This document shows positions 11,201 through 18,251 of a stretch of 64,000 nucleotides of DNA, piece by piece. The position numbers and the translations under genes were made by a program. The notes below the pieces were generated by a model that made no database searches, was not told where the DNA came from, and worked only from the letters and a program-made list of their open reading frames with translations. Numbering within the stretch: position 1 is the stretch's first letter; each line of letters opens with the position of its first letter. The stretch is taken from the NCBI GenBank assembly GCA_013112635.1, contig JABFGF010000002.1:744001-808000 (forward strand). Direction: 5' to 3'. This DNA is from Calditrichota bacterium (GTDB lineage Bacteria; Calditrichota; Calditrichia; Calditrichales; J004).

Positions 11201-11323
11201 TTATTTGGATTGTTAATATCGACGATCTTGACTCTTTTCATCATCCCAAGTTTTATTGCCATTCTTGATGATGTAAAACGTAGTAGAAAAAAAGCACGTT
11301 TAGTTGCTTTTGGCAAGATTTAA
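8225..11323 (+). CDS. RND family efflux transporter permease (AcrB/HAE1-like)
   Basis: A 1032-residue inner-membrane pump, normal length for the family. Two halves each have one helix, a large periplasmic porter region and a cluster of membrane helices. The proton-relay acidic pair in TM4 is visible (GIIVDDAIIVVEN, D399 and D400), as is the second-half GIVINDAIVMID motif. The N-terminus begins with the usual SVKNPVLINLLM-type helix. It is the last gene of the tolC-adaptor-pump operon, 44 bases after the adaptor, with an AGGAAAA ribosome site. It probably exports hydrophobic or amphipathic compounds using the proton gradient. HAE1-like is preferred over heavy-metal CusA-like because no methionine-rich metal path is evident, but this is a judgement. 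Confidence 0.94.
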   Translation: MNISDFSVKNPVLINLLMVGIIIFGIITFLRMPTELNPEVSFNWVFVTVTYPGASPEECENFIVDPIEAEIQDIDNISEIQSNSGEGFGFIMVKFEDMSDSDFREHFTDLKAEVDKVDIPDDADDPIVDDFGSGDFMPVITINMSYEIPEDNAQLIADDLEKDLQDLPGVAKVQVSGLAKREIWIEVDPVKLNALNITFNEIVAALMARNINIPGGNISFGKTEYVIRSLGEYTSVAEIENSILRTSGNGDYIKISDVAKVQDRREEANILSRMNNAPSITFSMSKKSNANSIDVIDDIKDLVKKYEDKVPDGIEFSWSNDNSVYILRVINVLRNNAITGMVLIFLVLMVFLGKGNALLASLGIPISFFVAFILMDAFGYSLNGNTLFALVMVLGIIVDDAIIVVENCHRYRLLGYNSFESAVRGTSEVVTPILSSIGTNIAAFLPLILLPGIMGKFMRVIPVVFALALIASMFEAFLLLPSHYADWTTKSKTHKKGEKPFFKKLRIKYSHMLIRVLRRRYIVLVLLVLIFGGSFSIIGLVGVEMFGDEDFDQFRVLVRMPEGTSLQETDRVMKKFEDQANLLDKSNIQTMVSNIGLLQGQEEWVTRKSVAQLILELTPQEKRIADIDEILNDLREKTKNISGPISVVYEKVSGGPPVGKPISIKVQGKYLDDIKKASLALQDSIKKLTGAYGIADDFPPGKQEIRIKVNEEKAALFGFNTQYVSMIVRSAFDGVKAGEYRDGDDEIDMIVKYNSKHRSSVDDVLNLKVSNANGQTVALSDIVSFEIKPGPTQINRFDQKRTIMVTGEINENITTLDKINDKIVDLFPMLEQKFSGVTFSVGGQYEEFQNTFDNISSLFALSLVLVFLILGTQFNSYSQPLIIMTSVPFAIIGAMLGLLISGNPFSIAAMYGFVALAGIVINDAIVMIDFLNKRRNGKNTTVFQYWRSIINAGRLRLRPIILTSLTTISGLIPMAFGIGGKSNLWSPLANVILFGLLISTILTLFIIPSFIAILDDVKRSRKKARLVAFGKI

Positions 11324-11479
11324 ATCACAAAATTTACAAAGAACCGTGTATAAGCTTTACGTTTAGAGATGTCTTCTTTTAGTTGTTATACAAATCCTGC
11401 TAAGTGCTATTTCTTTTTTATATACATACCCCGATTTTTTTTGTATATTTTTGTAAAACCCTAATCATTGGAGGAACAA

Positions 11480-11942
11480 ATGAAAACAAAAAAAATTTTG
11501 TGCCCACTTGATTTTTCTGATGTGTCCAAGAAATTATTAGATTATTCTGTAGAATTCGCTCAAGTAAACAAAGCAAAGTTAATTTTACTCCATGCTGTTG
11601 ATCACCCCCATTTGTATGATAATTATGAAATTCTGACCATCACACCACATGAAATTGGCGACAAGCTGGAAAAAGAAGCACAACAAAAATTAAGAACTAT
11701 TGCACAAGAAATTGAACATATTATTCCTGTGAAAACCATTGTATGCATGGGCAAACCGTTTTTTGAAATTATCCGCGTCGCTAAAGAAATTCAATCAGAT
11801 CTGATAATAATTGGCAGCCATGGAAGAGGGGGCTATCGCGCATATGTTGATTGGAAGTACAACTGAGAAAGTTGCTCGCAAAGCACCGTGCCCTGTTCTT
11901 ATTTATAAGGAAAAGAAAAAATTAGATTTTGTTCTACCGTAA
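11480..11942 (+). pseudogene. universal stress protein, frameshifted near the C-terminus
   Basis: A UspA-fold protein interrupted by a one-base shift. The start is ATG 11480 behind GGAGGA; a TTG further upstream overlaps that ribosome site and is rejected. The frame reads normally to GSHGRG, then a run of five G (11828-11832) throws it into a frame that stops at 11866. Removing one G gives GRGAIAHMLIGSTTEKVARK and a further 27 or so residues to the TAA at 11940-11942. The repaired text restores the family's ATP-binding motif G-2x-G-9x-G-S exactly, so the downstream piece is clearly the lost C-terminus. Either a genuine recent mutation or a homopolymer sequencing error. The full product would be about 153 residues, the usual Usp length. 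Confidence 0.85.
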
Positions 11943-12048
11943 CAAAAGATTAAAAAAAATTATTTTTATGGATTTGAGTTCTAATATTTAAAGTGTGACA
12001 TATTTTCTAAAATTCTGCCAGACTTTCTATATAGTTTTAGTCTACTTA

Positions 12049-12076
12049 TTCACTTTACTTTCAGATATTTTATACT
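12049..12076 (+). promoter_or_regulatory. possible sigma-70-type promoter upstream of groES
   Basis: TTCACT (12049-12054) and TATACT (12071-12076) are 16 bases apart, close to the vegetative promoter pattern. A start point would fall about 12083, just before the perfect inverted repeat at 12086-12118. This is a pattern match only; FCB bacteria often use different promoter sequences. Confidence 0.3.
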
Positions 12077-12085
12077 ACTTGTCAT

Positions 12086-12118
12086 AAACCTTTGTAATTA
12101 AACGAATTACAAAGGTTT
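12086..12118 (+). promoter_or_regulatory. perfect 14-bp inverted repeat upstream of groES
   Basis: Arms at 12086-12099 and 12105-12118 (AAACCTTTGTAATT and its exact complement) surround a 5-base loop and are followed by TTAATTTTTT. It could be a terminator for the usp gene, a hairpin in the groES leader, or an operator for heat-shock control. It does not match the CIRCE sequence bound by HrcA. Confidence 0.5.
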
Positions 12119-12125
12119 TAATTTT

Positions 12126-12142
12126 TTGGCATGGTTATTGTT
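12126..12142 (+). promoter_or_regulatory. candidate sigma-54-like promoter for groESL
   Basis: TTGGCATG-N4-TTGTT reads close to the sigma-54 consensus TGGCACG-N4-TTGCW, with the GG and the -12 element at the right N10 spacing but GT instead of GC at -12. It would start transcription about 48 bases before groES. Weak evidence, listed because it lies in the only gap upstream of groES. Confidence 0.25.
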
Positions 12143-12199
12143 TAAATGCCATCGTTTGCAATCAAACTTATGTCAATAAAACAGATCGAAGGAGAAAAA

Positions 12200-12493
12200 A
12201 TGAATATTAAACCAATGCAAGACAGGTTGCTGGTAAAACCTGTTGATGAAGAACAAAAAACAGCAAGCGGTATAATTGTACCCGATACTGCTGCCAAAGA
12301 AAAACCTATGCGTGGTGAAGTTATCGCCGCAGGTCCTGGAAAAGTATCCGAAGAAGGTACCCGTCTTCCAATGGATGTAAAAGTTGGTGATCAGGTTATA
12401 TATGGCAAATATGCCGGAACTGAGTTTAAACTTGAAGACGACCAATTATTAATCATAGAACAAAATGATGTTTTAGCCATTTTTGAAAATTAA
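12200..12493 (+). CDS. groES: co-chaperonin GroES (Hsp10)
   Basis: A 97-residue GroES, normal length. The start is ATG 12200, behind AAGGAGAA; a longer reading from 12146 adds 18 unrelated residues and lacks a ribosome site. Family marks include the opening [14 protein letters not shown], the mobile-loop region (about residues 17-33, ending in GIIVPD) and the domain-roof Gly residues. It forms the heptameric lid of the GroEL folding chamber in the cytoplasm. groEL follows after 25 bases with its own ribosome site, so the two form a standard operon ended by the terminator at 14186. Confidence 0.97.
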   Translation: MNIKPMQDRLLVKPVDEEQKTASGIIVPDTAAKEKPMRGEVIAAGPGKVSEEGTRLPMDVKVGDQVIYGKYAGTEFKLEDDQLLIIEQNDVLAIFEN

Positions 12494-12518
12494 ACTATAC
12501 AAACGAAAGGAAGACCAA

Positions 12519-14162
12519 ATGTCCAAAGAGATATTATTTGATGCCGAAGCGTTCGGCAAGTTAAAAAAAGGGATCGATGTACTGGCCCGCACTGTGAAAG
12601 TGACCCTTGGCCCCAAAGGCAAAAATGTGGTTATCGATAAAAAGTTTGGCGCACCAACCGTTACTAAAGACGGCGTTACCGTTGCCAAAGAAATCGAACT
12701 CGACGACTCATTTGAAAACATGGGCGCACAAATGGTTAAAGAAGTTGCCTCTAAAACAAGCGATGTGGCCGGTGACGGAACCACAACTGCAACCGTTTTG
12801 GCGCAGGCCATTTTTACACAAGGCCTCAAAAATGTTATCGCCGGATCTAACCCAACCGAACTAAAACGCGGTATCGATAAAGCCGTTTTGGAGGTTGTAA
12901 AAAACCTTAAAGGTATGTCACGCGATGTGGCCGGTAAAGAAGAAATCGCCCAGGTAGGTTCTATCTCTGCCAACAACGATCCGACCATTGGCGATTTAAT
13001 TGCCGATGCCATGGACAAAGTGGGCAAAGACGGCGTGATCACTGTTGAAGAAGCCAAATCAATCGAGACCAGCCTGGATGTTGTGGAAGGTATGCAATTC
13101 GACCGTGGATACATTTCCCCATATTTTGTAACCGATAGCGAAAGCATGGAAGCGGTTATGGAAACCCCGAATATTTTAATCTATGACAAAAAGATCAGCG
13201 CCATGAAAGACCTGCTGCCGATCCTTGAAAAAAGTGCCCAGACAGGCAAACCGCTGATGATCATCGCTGAAGATATTGATGGCGAAGCGTTGGCCACATT
13301 GGTTGTAAACAAATTGCGCGGCACCTTAAAAGTTGCTGCCGTAAAAGCACCCGGTTTTGGTGATCGTCGTAAAGCCATGTTGGAAGATATCGCCATTTTG
13401 ACCGGTGGCCGTGTTATTTCTGAAGAGACCGGTTTTAAACTGGAAAGTGCTTCTTTGGATGATTTGGGTACGGCCGCGACAGTGACCATCGATAAAGACA
13501 ACACAACCATCGTTGAAGGTGCCGGTTCAGGTGACGACATCAAAGGCCGTGTCAGCATGATTCGTTCACAAATTGAAAATACATCTTCTGATTATGACCG
13601 TGAGAAGTTGCAGGAGCGTTTGGCAAAATTGGCCGGCGGTGTTGCGCTTATCAAAATTGGTGCTGCCACAGAAGTTGAGATGAAAGAGAAGAAAGCCCGC
13701 GTTGAAGATGCGCTTCATGCTACCCGCGCTGCTGTTGAAGAGGGAATTGTTCCTGGTGGCGGTGTTGCTTTGCTTCGCTCGATTGCAGCATTGGATGGTT
13801 TAAAGCTTGATGGCGACCAGCAAATTGGTGTGGATATCGTACGCCGCAGTTTGGAAGAGCCGATGCGTCAGATTGTTGCCAACTCCGGCTTGGAAGGCAG
13901 CGTTATTGTGCATAAAGTAAAAGAAGGCAAAGATGCTTTTGGTTTCAACGCAGCTACTGAAGAATACGAAGATTTAATCAAAGCCGGTGTTTTGGATCCG
14001 ACCAAAGTTACACGCAGTGCTTTGGAAAATGCGGCCTCTGTTTCTGGTCTGTTATTAATGACAGAAGCCTTGATTACCGACAAGCCTGAAGAGTCTGCTC
14101 CTGCAATGCCTGCTATGCCTCCGGGTGGTGGTATGCCGGGTGGTATGGGCGGTATGTATTAA
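12519..14162 (+). CDS. groEL: chaperonin GroEL (Hsp60)
   Basis: A 547-residue GroEL. The start is ATG 12519, preceded by AAGGAAG; the longer frame from 12483 overlaps the groES end and is rejected. Signature parts are present: the ATP-binding [10 protein letters not shown] and GDGTTTATV elements, the conserved [15 protein letters not shown] block near residue 405-420, and a C-terminal Gly/Met-rich tail ([11 protein letters not shown]). It is the ATP-driven folding chamber partner of GroES. The gene appears richer in G+C than most neighbours, as often seen for highly expressed genes. Transcription ends at the hairpin at 14186. Confidence 0.98.
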   Translation: MSKEILFDAEAFGKLKKGIDVLARTVKVTLGPKGKNVVIDKKFGAPTVTKDGVTVAKEIELDDSFENMGAQMVKEVASKTSDVAGDGTTTATVLAQAIFTQGLKNVIAGSNPTELKRGIDKAVLEVVKNLKGMSRDVAGKEEIAQVGSISANNDPTIGDLIADAMDKVGKDGVITVEEAKSIETSLDVVEGMQFDRGYISPYFVTDSESMEAVMETPNILIYDKKISAMKDLLPILEKSAQTGKPLMIIAEDIDGEALATLVVNKLRGTLKVAAVKAPGFGDRRKAMLEDIAILTGGRVISEETGFKLESASLDDLGTAATVTIDKDNTTIVEGAGSGDDIKGRVSMIRSQIENTSSDYDREKLQERLAKLAGGVALIKIGAATEVEMKEKKARVEDALHATRAAVEEGIVPGGGVALLRSIAALDGLKLDGDQQIGVDIVRRSLEEPMRQIVANSGLEGSVIVHKVKEGKDAFGFNAATEEYEDLIKAGVLDPTKVTRSALENAASVSGLLLMTEALITDKPEESAPAMPAMPPGGGMPGGMGGMY

Positions 14163-14185
14163 AAATAACTCTCGATAAAAAAAGT

Positions 14186-14221
14186 AACCTTCCAGGATTA
14201 AAAACCTGGAAGGTTTTTTTA
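14186..14221 (+). terminator. rho-independent terminator after groEL
   Basis: An 11-bp perfect stem (AACCTTCCAGG at 14186-14196 pairing with 14205-14215), an 8-base loop and a run of T. The upstream A-run means it could also end transcription of the convergent mnmD gene, whose stop codon begins right at its edge. Confidence 0.9.
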
Positions 14222-14911
14222 TTATAAAATTTTCCTTGCAGTTAATATTTCCCTTTTTCCTAAAGGCCCTTTCATTTTTGTTACTTCAAATCCAGCTTCT
14301 ATCATTGCCCTTCTTACACTTCCTTTTGCTGAATAGGTACTTAGCTTCCCATTCCGTTTCATGGCCAAAAGAAGTTTTGAGAAAAAAGAAACTGTCCATA
14401 ATTCCAGATTCTTATCCGGGCTAAATGCATCTAAATAAACAGCATTAAATTCTTGTTCTGGAAGAGAAACTTTTATCGCATCACCAATCAATAATTTCAA
14501 AAAAATGTTTTTTCCAAAATCTATTTTATATTTTCCTTCTGGAAGAATTTTTGGCTGACCGTCGCGCCATTCCAAAAATGGTGAATATAAATTGTTTTCT
14601 GAGGCTGTTTTACTGTGGTTTAGTTTTTGAAAGAGGTCATATTTTAAAAGATCGTTTTCAATTGATGTAAATTCTAATCGGGTTTCTGTTTCGGCAGCTT
14701 TCTGCGCTGTAAGGAAAAAATTAAAACCTGTACCAAAACCAATCTCCAAAACCGATGTTTTTAGTTTTTTTTGTAATCTTTCAGCAACACCCGCGCCTTG
14801 TAAAAATACATGATTGGCTTCCTGCAAAACACCGTGTTCTGAATGGAAGGTTTGTTTATACTTTTCAGAATATAGTGTATCAAGACCATCCGCTGTTTTT
14901 AAAATTTTCAT
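14222..14911 (-). CDS. mnmD: tRNA (mnm5s2U34) methyltransferase MnmD, stand-alone MnmC N-domain
   Basis: A 229-residue S-adenosylmethionine-dependent methyltransferase of the MnmC N-terminal domain type (DUF752). The SAM site EIGFGTG is at about residues 56-62, and the DAFSPDKNLELW block typical of this family lies near residue 163. It methylates aminomethyl-uridine at the wobble position of tRNAs. The FAD oxidase half found in the enterobacterial MnmC fusion is absent, as is usual outside Proteobacteria. It is convergent with groEL and shares its terminator, and divergent from the Fic gene. Confidence 0.92.
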   Translation of the reverse strand: MKILKTADGLDTLYSEKYKQTFHSEHGVLQEANHVFLQGAGVAERLQKKLKTSVLEIGFGTGFNFFLTAQKAAETETRLEFTSIENDLLKYDLFQKLNHSKTASENNLYSPFLEWRDGQPKILPEGKYKIDFGKNIFLKLLIGDAIKVSLPEQEFNAVYLDAFSPDKNLELWTVSFFSKLLLAMKRNGKLSTYSAKGSVRRAMIEAGFEVTKMKGPLGKREILTARKIL

Positions 14912-14933
14912 ATGAAATATTTTTTAATTGCAT

Positions 14934-14963
14934 TTAATACTAATATTTTTAAATTAGTATTAA
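14934..14963. promoter_or_regulatory. 11-bp inverted repeat between mnmD and the Fic gene
   Basis: TTAATACTAAT (14934-14944) and its exact complement (14953-14963) flank an 8-base A/T loop, between two divergent genes. It could be an operator or a hairpin. It is very A/T rich, so chance cannot be excluded. Confidence 0.35.
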
Positions 14964-15031
14964 GCTTTTCATATATCTAACTATATATAAAAAATTACTT
15001 AGAAATTAAAGTGCTTAACCTATAATAAACA

Positions 15032-16384
15032 ATGAAGTTACCCACAAAACCTCCTAACTACAATATTGTTATAAAAAATATAGTAGAATCTGGCAATGTA
15101 GATCTACTTTTAAAGTACAATCTCAATACAACTAAACAATATTATCATTGGGATAAGTTAAAACACTTGTCACCCCCAGATAACCTGACCAACAAAGAAT
15201 GGTGGGCATGTATTAAATATTACAGACATAGTGCAGCGAAAATTGTACCCGGTTTAGTTGACAACTTCACTAAGGATTTTTCATTCGTTCTTACAGACTC
15301 CATTTCTCGTGACCTTCATTGGTTAGATATGTATGCAGCTGGAAGTATTCAATCGAGTTCCCTAATTACTACACCTGAAACTCGTAATACATATTTGGTA
15401 AAATCTTTGATAGAAGAAGCCATTAGTTCAAGCCAATTAGAGGGGGCATCAACAACACTTCCTATTGCAAAAGAAATGATCCGGCAAAATAGGAAACCCC
15501 GAGACATAAACGAGCAGATGATTTTTAATAATTATCATGCTATGGAATTTATCAGGGAAATAAAAAATGAAAGCCTTACACCAGAAATTATATTAGAGCT
15601 ACACAAATTATTAACCTATAAAACCCTTGAAAAAGAAAGCAAAGCTGGAAAATATAGAACAAAGAATGATAAAGATGACAATGTTGTTGTTATAGACCCA
15701 AATGATGGAATAATCTTGCATATACCATCAAAAGCTTCTGAAGTACCTCAAAGAGTTAAGGCTCTCTGCCATTTTGCAAATCAAGTATCGGATGACGAAT
15801 TTGTTCATCCTGTAATTAAATCAATAGTTCTGCATTTTATGCTTGCATACATTCATCCATTTACTGACGGCAATGGACGGACAGCCCGGGCCTTATTTTA
15901 TTGGAGTATGGCTAATAAAAAGTACTGGCTTATGGAATTTGTTTCCATTTCCAGGGTTATTAAACAAGCCCCAACTCAATATGGTAAAGCATTTTTGCAC
16001 ACAGAATCTGATGAAAATGATTTGACATATTTTATCATACACCAACTTAAAACTATCAAACAAGCAATTGGCGATTTATTTAAATATCTTGATAAAAAAA
16101 CAAAACAACTTCAAGATTCTGAAAAACTTTTAGAAGAAAGTAAAACTTTTAAAAATAAATTAAATTTCAGACAACTCACTTTATTAAGACACGCCCTTAA
16201 ACATCCACGGTTTGCCTACAAAATATCTGAACACATGAACTCACATGGGATAGTCTATCAAACTGCCCGCAACGATTTAATTCAAATGGCTGAAAGATTT
16301 AATTTATTAATCAAAGTTAAAGCAGGAAAGTCTTTCTTATTTTTGTCACCGGATGATTTACATGAGCGGTTAAAACAGGGTTAA
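15032..16384 (+). CDS. Fic family protein (AMPylator-type) with C-terminal winged helix
   Basis: A 450-residue Fic-domain protein. The active-site motif HPFTDGNGRTAR starts at His275 and is complete, so nucleotidyl transfer (usually AMP from ATP to a target hydroxyl) is plausible. An N-terminal inhibitory motif S-x-x-x-E-G is visible at residues 133-138 (SSQLEG), which makes this a class II self-inhibited Fic. Residues about 90-200 match the Fic N-terminal helical domain, and the last 80 or so residues resemble a winged helix, the usual layout of chromosomal Fic/DUF4172-like proteins. No antitoxin gene sits beside it. The target is unknown. Confidence 0.92.
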   Translation: MKLPTKPPNYNIVIKNIVESGNVDLLLKYNLNTTKQYYHWDKLKHLSPPDNLTNKEWWACIKYYRHSAAKIVPGLVDNFTKDFSFVLTDSISRDLHWLDMYAAGSIQSSSLITTPETRNTYLVKSLIEEAISSSQLEGASTTLPIAKEMIRQNRKPRDINEQMIFNNYHAMEFIREIKNESLTPEIILELHKLLTYKTLEKESKAGKYRTKNDKDDNVVVIDPNDGIILHIPSKASEVPQRVKALCHFANQVSDDEFVHPVIKSIVLHFMLAYIHPFTDGNGRTARALFYWSMANKKYWLMEFVSISRVIKQAPTQYGKAFLHTESDENDLTYFIIHQLKTIKQAIGDLFKYLDKKTKQLQDSEKLLEESKTFKNKLNFRQLTLLRHALKHPRFAYKISEHMNSHGIVYQTARNDLIQMAERFNLLIKVKAGKSFLFLSPDDLHERLKQG

Positions 16385-16433
16385 ATAAATCCCCTATCGA
16401 CTCCGCTTCTAATAAGCCGAAGAGAACTCCTTG

Positions 16434-17387
16434 CTATTCTTTTAATATGATCGAAATTGGGAAATGATCGCTAAAGCCCTTTTTGTTTAATGACTTGCCC
16501 CTACTAAAACGGATTGGAGTGGGATAGGTACCGGTGTTGACCATTTCAGCAAACTGCACTACTTCAACAGAATCTTGCTTAATTTTTAATCCTGAATTAC
16601 CTGTTAATAATCCTTTGGAGGCCAAAAATTGGTCCAGCATATTGGGATCATTCGCGTTATAATAACTTCCTTTCCCTTCGCCCATTAATGGCCACATCAT
16701 GTTTAAAAACTTTGCGCTGCGTGCCCTGGTAACTTTTGTACGTGTTTGCTCAGCCCGTGCATACTCTGTTATCGAGCGGTTAAAAGGCTCGTCATTAAAA
16801 TCACCCATTGCTAAAACAGCAACATCTTTGCCATAGATTTCTCTTATTCGCTCATGAAAATAACCAAGTGTTTCCCCAGCCATCATGCGGTACGGCTCAG
16901 ATTCGTATTGCCCACCCATTCGCGCAGGCCAATGATTGCCAACTACGACTAAAAGGTTATCATATTTTGTTTTAAAATTTACCTGGAACAGATCACGGGT
17001 TGCTGTACGTTTTTGGATAAAATGCGAAAACTGTTCATGGGCTTTTAGTTTTTTAGAATCGTAAATAAAGGCTACATCAATGCCACGATTGTCCTGAGAA
17101 TTGTCATGAGAGATTTTATAATTACGTCCATCAATTGCAATTTTATCTGCCAACATTTCCAGCACGAAAGCATTTTCAACTTCGCAAACACCAAGTAAAT
17201 CCGGACCGGAATTATTGTTCATTTGTTTTATTATTGAGGCGAGCTGGTCTAACTTTTTTTCAAGCACTTGGGCTGTCCAGCCAGTTAATTCATTTTTTAA
17301 AACACGTTTTAATTTCTCCGACCTTTGTGGTGAATCTTTTACATCGAATAGATTTTCTACATTCCAAAATGCAATATAATATTCCAT
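16434..17387 (-). CDS. endonuclease/exonuclease/phosphatase family protein
   Basis: A 317-residue protein of the DNase I-like fold. The start is ATG 17387 with AAGGAAAA before it; the longer reading adds 15 residues from the leader and is rejected. Family motifs are in order: FWNVENLFD near the N-terminus (metal-binding Asn and Glu region), CEVEN, NHWPAR, GDFNDEP, and the terminal SDHFPI with the catalytic Asp-His pair. No signal peptide is seen, so it is likely cytoplasmic. The substrate (DNA, nucleotide or phospholipid headgroup) cannot be fixed. Left of the GxxExxY element. Confidence 0.87.
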   Translation of the reverse strand: MEYYIAFWNVENLFDVKDSPQRSEKLKRVLKNELTGWTAQVLEKKLDQLASIIKQMNNNSGPDLLGVCEVENAFVLEMLADKIAIDGRNYKISHDNSQDNRGIDVAFIYDSKKLKAHEQFSHFIQKRTATRDLFQVNFKTKYDNLLVVVGNHWPARMGGQYESEPYRMMAGETLGYFHERIREIYGKDVAVLAMGDFNDEPFNRSITEYARAEQTRTKVTRARSAKFLNMMWPLMGEGKGSYYNANDPNMLDQFLASKGLLTGNSGLKIKQDSVEVVQFAEMVNTGTYPTPIRFSRGKSLNKKGFSDHFPISIILKE

Positions 17388-17405
17388 GATTTTTCCTTTT
17401 AATTT

Positions 17406-17425
17406 TACCGCAGAGTTCGCGGACA
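17406..17425 (+). repeat. left inverted repeat flanking the GxxExxY gene
   Basis: TACCGCAGAG at 17406-17415 is exactly repeated in inverted orientation at 17843-17852; over 20 bases the two copies agree at 16. The copy lies between the GxxExxY remnant stop and the start of the exonuclease-like gene. Sequences of the type CCGCAGAG..CGCAGA are, to my knowledge, widely dispersed in bacterial genomes and often sit beside GxxExxY genes. Confidence 0.55.
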
Positions 17426-17444
17426 AATACACTTCAAATAATCT

Positions 17445-17822
17445 TTAAATATTATTGACCATCCTCTTTATACCTTCTTTAAATAATTTAACATTAGAAT
17501 TAATCAGTATTCAAACTTTTAGTTTGCTTAGCTTTAGATAGGTTAATATCTGGGCTTCATGGATGGGCATTATTCTTTCAACAGATTTTAATTCTACAAT
17601 TATCATGTTTTCAATCAAGAGATCAATCCGGTAGCCAGCATCTATCTTTAACCCATCATAGTTAACCGGTAAAGAAATTTGTAATAATACTTTTATTTTT
17701 CTTTTTTGCAGTTCATATTTTAAACATGCCTCATAGGTTGATTCAAGTAATCCTGGACCCAATGACTTATGGACATGAAACGCTGAGTCGATAATTGAAC
17801 CTGATAAATCATTTATGTGCAT
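17445..17822 (-). pseudogene. GxxExxY family protein interrupted by an in-frame TGA
   Basis: The GxxExxY motif is intact (G24, E27, Y30), as are the conserved IDLLIENMIIVELK and HEAQILTYLKL blocks. The frame meets TGA at 17511-17513 after 103 residues. Reading on in the same frame gives 21 more residues (ILINSNVKLFKEGIKRMVNNI) that match the usual family end, then TAA at 17445-17447. Total length would be 125, typical for the family. The TGA sits where relatives commonly have Gly, so one base change (GGA to TGA) explains it. Function of the family is unknown; it has a nuclease-like fold and may travel with small mobile repeats. It is bracketed by inverted repeats here. Confidence 0.85.
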
Positions 17823-17832
17823 TATTTTCCTT

Positions 17833-17852
17833 TTTCTGCGTTCTCTGCGGTA
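17833..17852 (-). repeat. right inverted repeat flanking the GxxExxY gene
   Basis: CTCTGCGGTA at 17843-17852 is the exact complement of the left copy's first ten bases. It lies between the HIT gene stop and the GxxExxY start, and its inner part runs into the ribosome site AAGGAAAA of that gene. Confidence 0.55.
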
Positions 17853-17855
17853 TAA

Positions 17856-18206
17856 TTATCTTGATAACATCGGGCCAAGTTTACGGCCACCAAAAAGATG
17901 CATGTGTAAATGATAGACTTCCTGACCACCGTGGTCCCGGCAGTTAATCAGAACGCGGTAACCGTTTTCCGATATTCCCTGTTCTCGGGCAATCTTTGCA
18001 GCAACTGTAACCATGTGCCCTAAAACTTGTTCATCAGCTTCAGTCACATCATCCATGGTTGGGATTATTTTATTGGGAATAATTAAAATATGCGTCGGTG
18101 CCTGCGGATTAATATCACGGAAGGCAGTAACTGTATCATCCTGGTAAACCATATCGGATGGAATTTCTTTGCGGATAATTTTACTAAAGATTGTTTCTTC
18201 ATGCAT
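17856..18206 (-). CDS. HIT family nucleotide-binding protein (HinT-like)
   Basis: A 116-residue histidine-triad protein, normal length for HinT. The triad HLHMHLFGG is near residues 98-106 and the N-terminal [12 protein letters not shown] motif is complete. HinT-type enzymes hydrolyse purine nucleoside phosphoramidates as cytoplasmic dimers. The start is preceded by GGAGAAAA. It lies between the GxxExxY element and the KAP NTPase gene; its job is probably independent of both. Confidence 0.95.
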   Translation of the reverse strand: MHEETIFSKIIRKEIPSDMVYQDDTVTAFRDINPQAPTHILIIPNKIIPTMDDVTEADEQVLGHMVTVAAKIAREQGISENGYRVLINCRDHGGQEVYHLHMHLFGGRKLGPMLSR

Positions 18207-18230
18207 TTCATTTTCTCCATATAAATTTTG

Positions 18231-18250
18231 TGTGCTGTGCTTGTCGAAGC
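18231..18250 (-). repeat. short dispersed-repeat-like sequence next to the KAP gene stop
   Basis: Read on the minus strand it is GCTTCGACAAGCACAGCACA, close to a GCTTCGACAAGCTCAGCACA-type sequence I recall as a widely scattered intergenic repeat. Only one copy is in the window, so this is recognition, not repetition seen here. Confidence 0.35.
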
Positions 18251-18251
18251 A

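Noticed and set aside
11943-12199. CIRCE operator (TTAGCACTC-N9-GAGTGCTAA) upstream of groES
   Set aside because: Looked for and not found; the inverted repeat present has a different sequence and a shorter loop.
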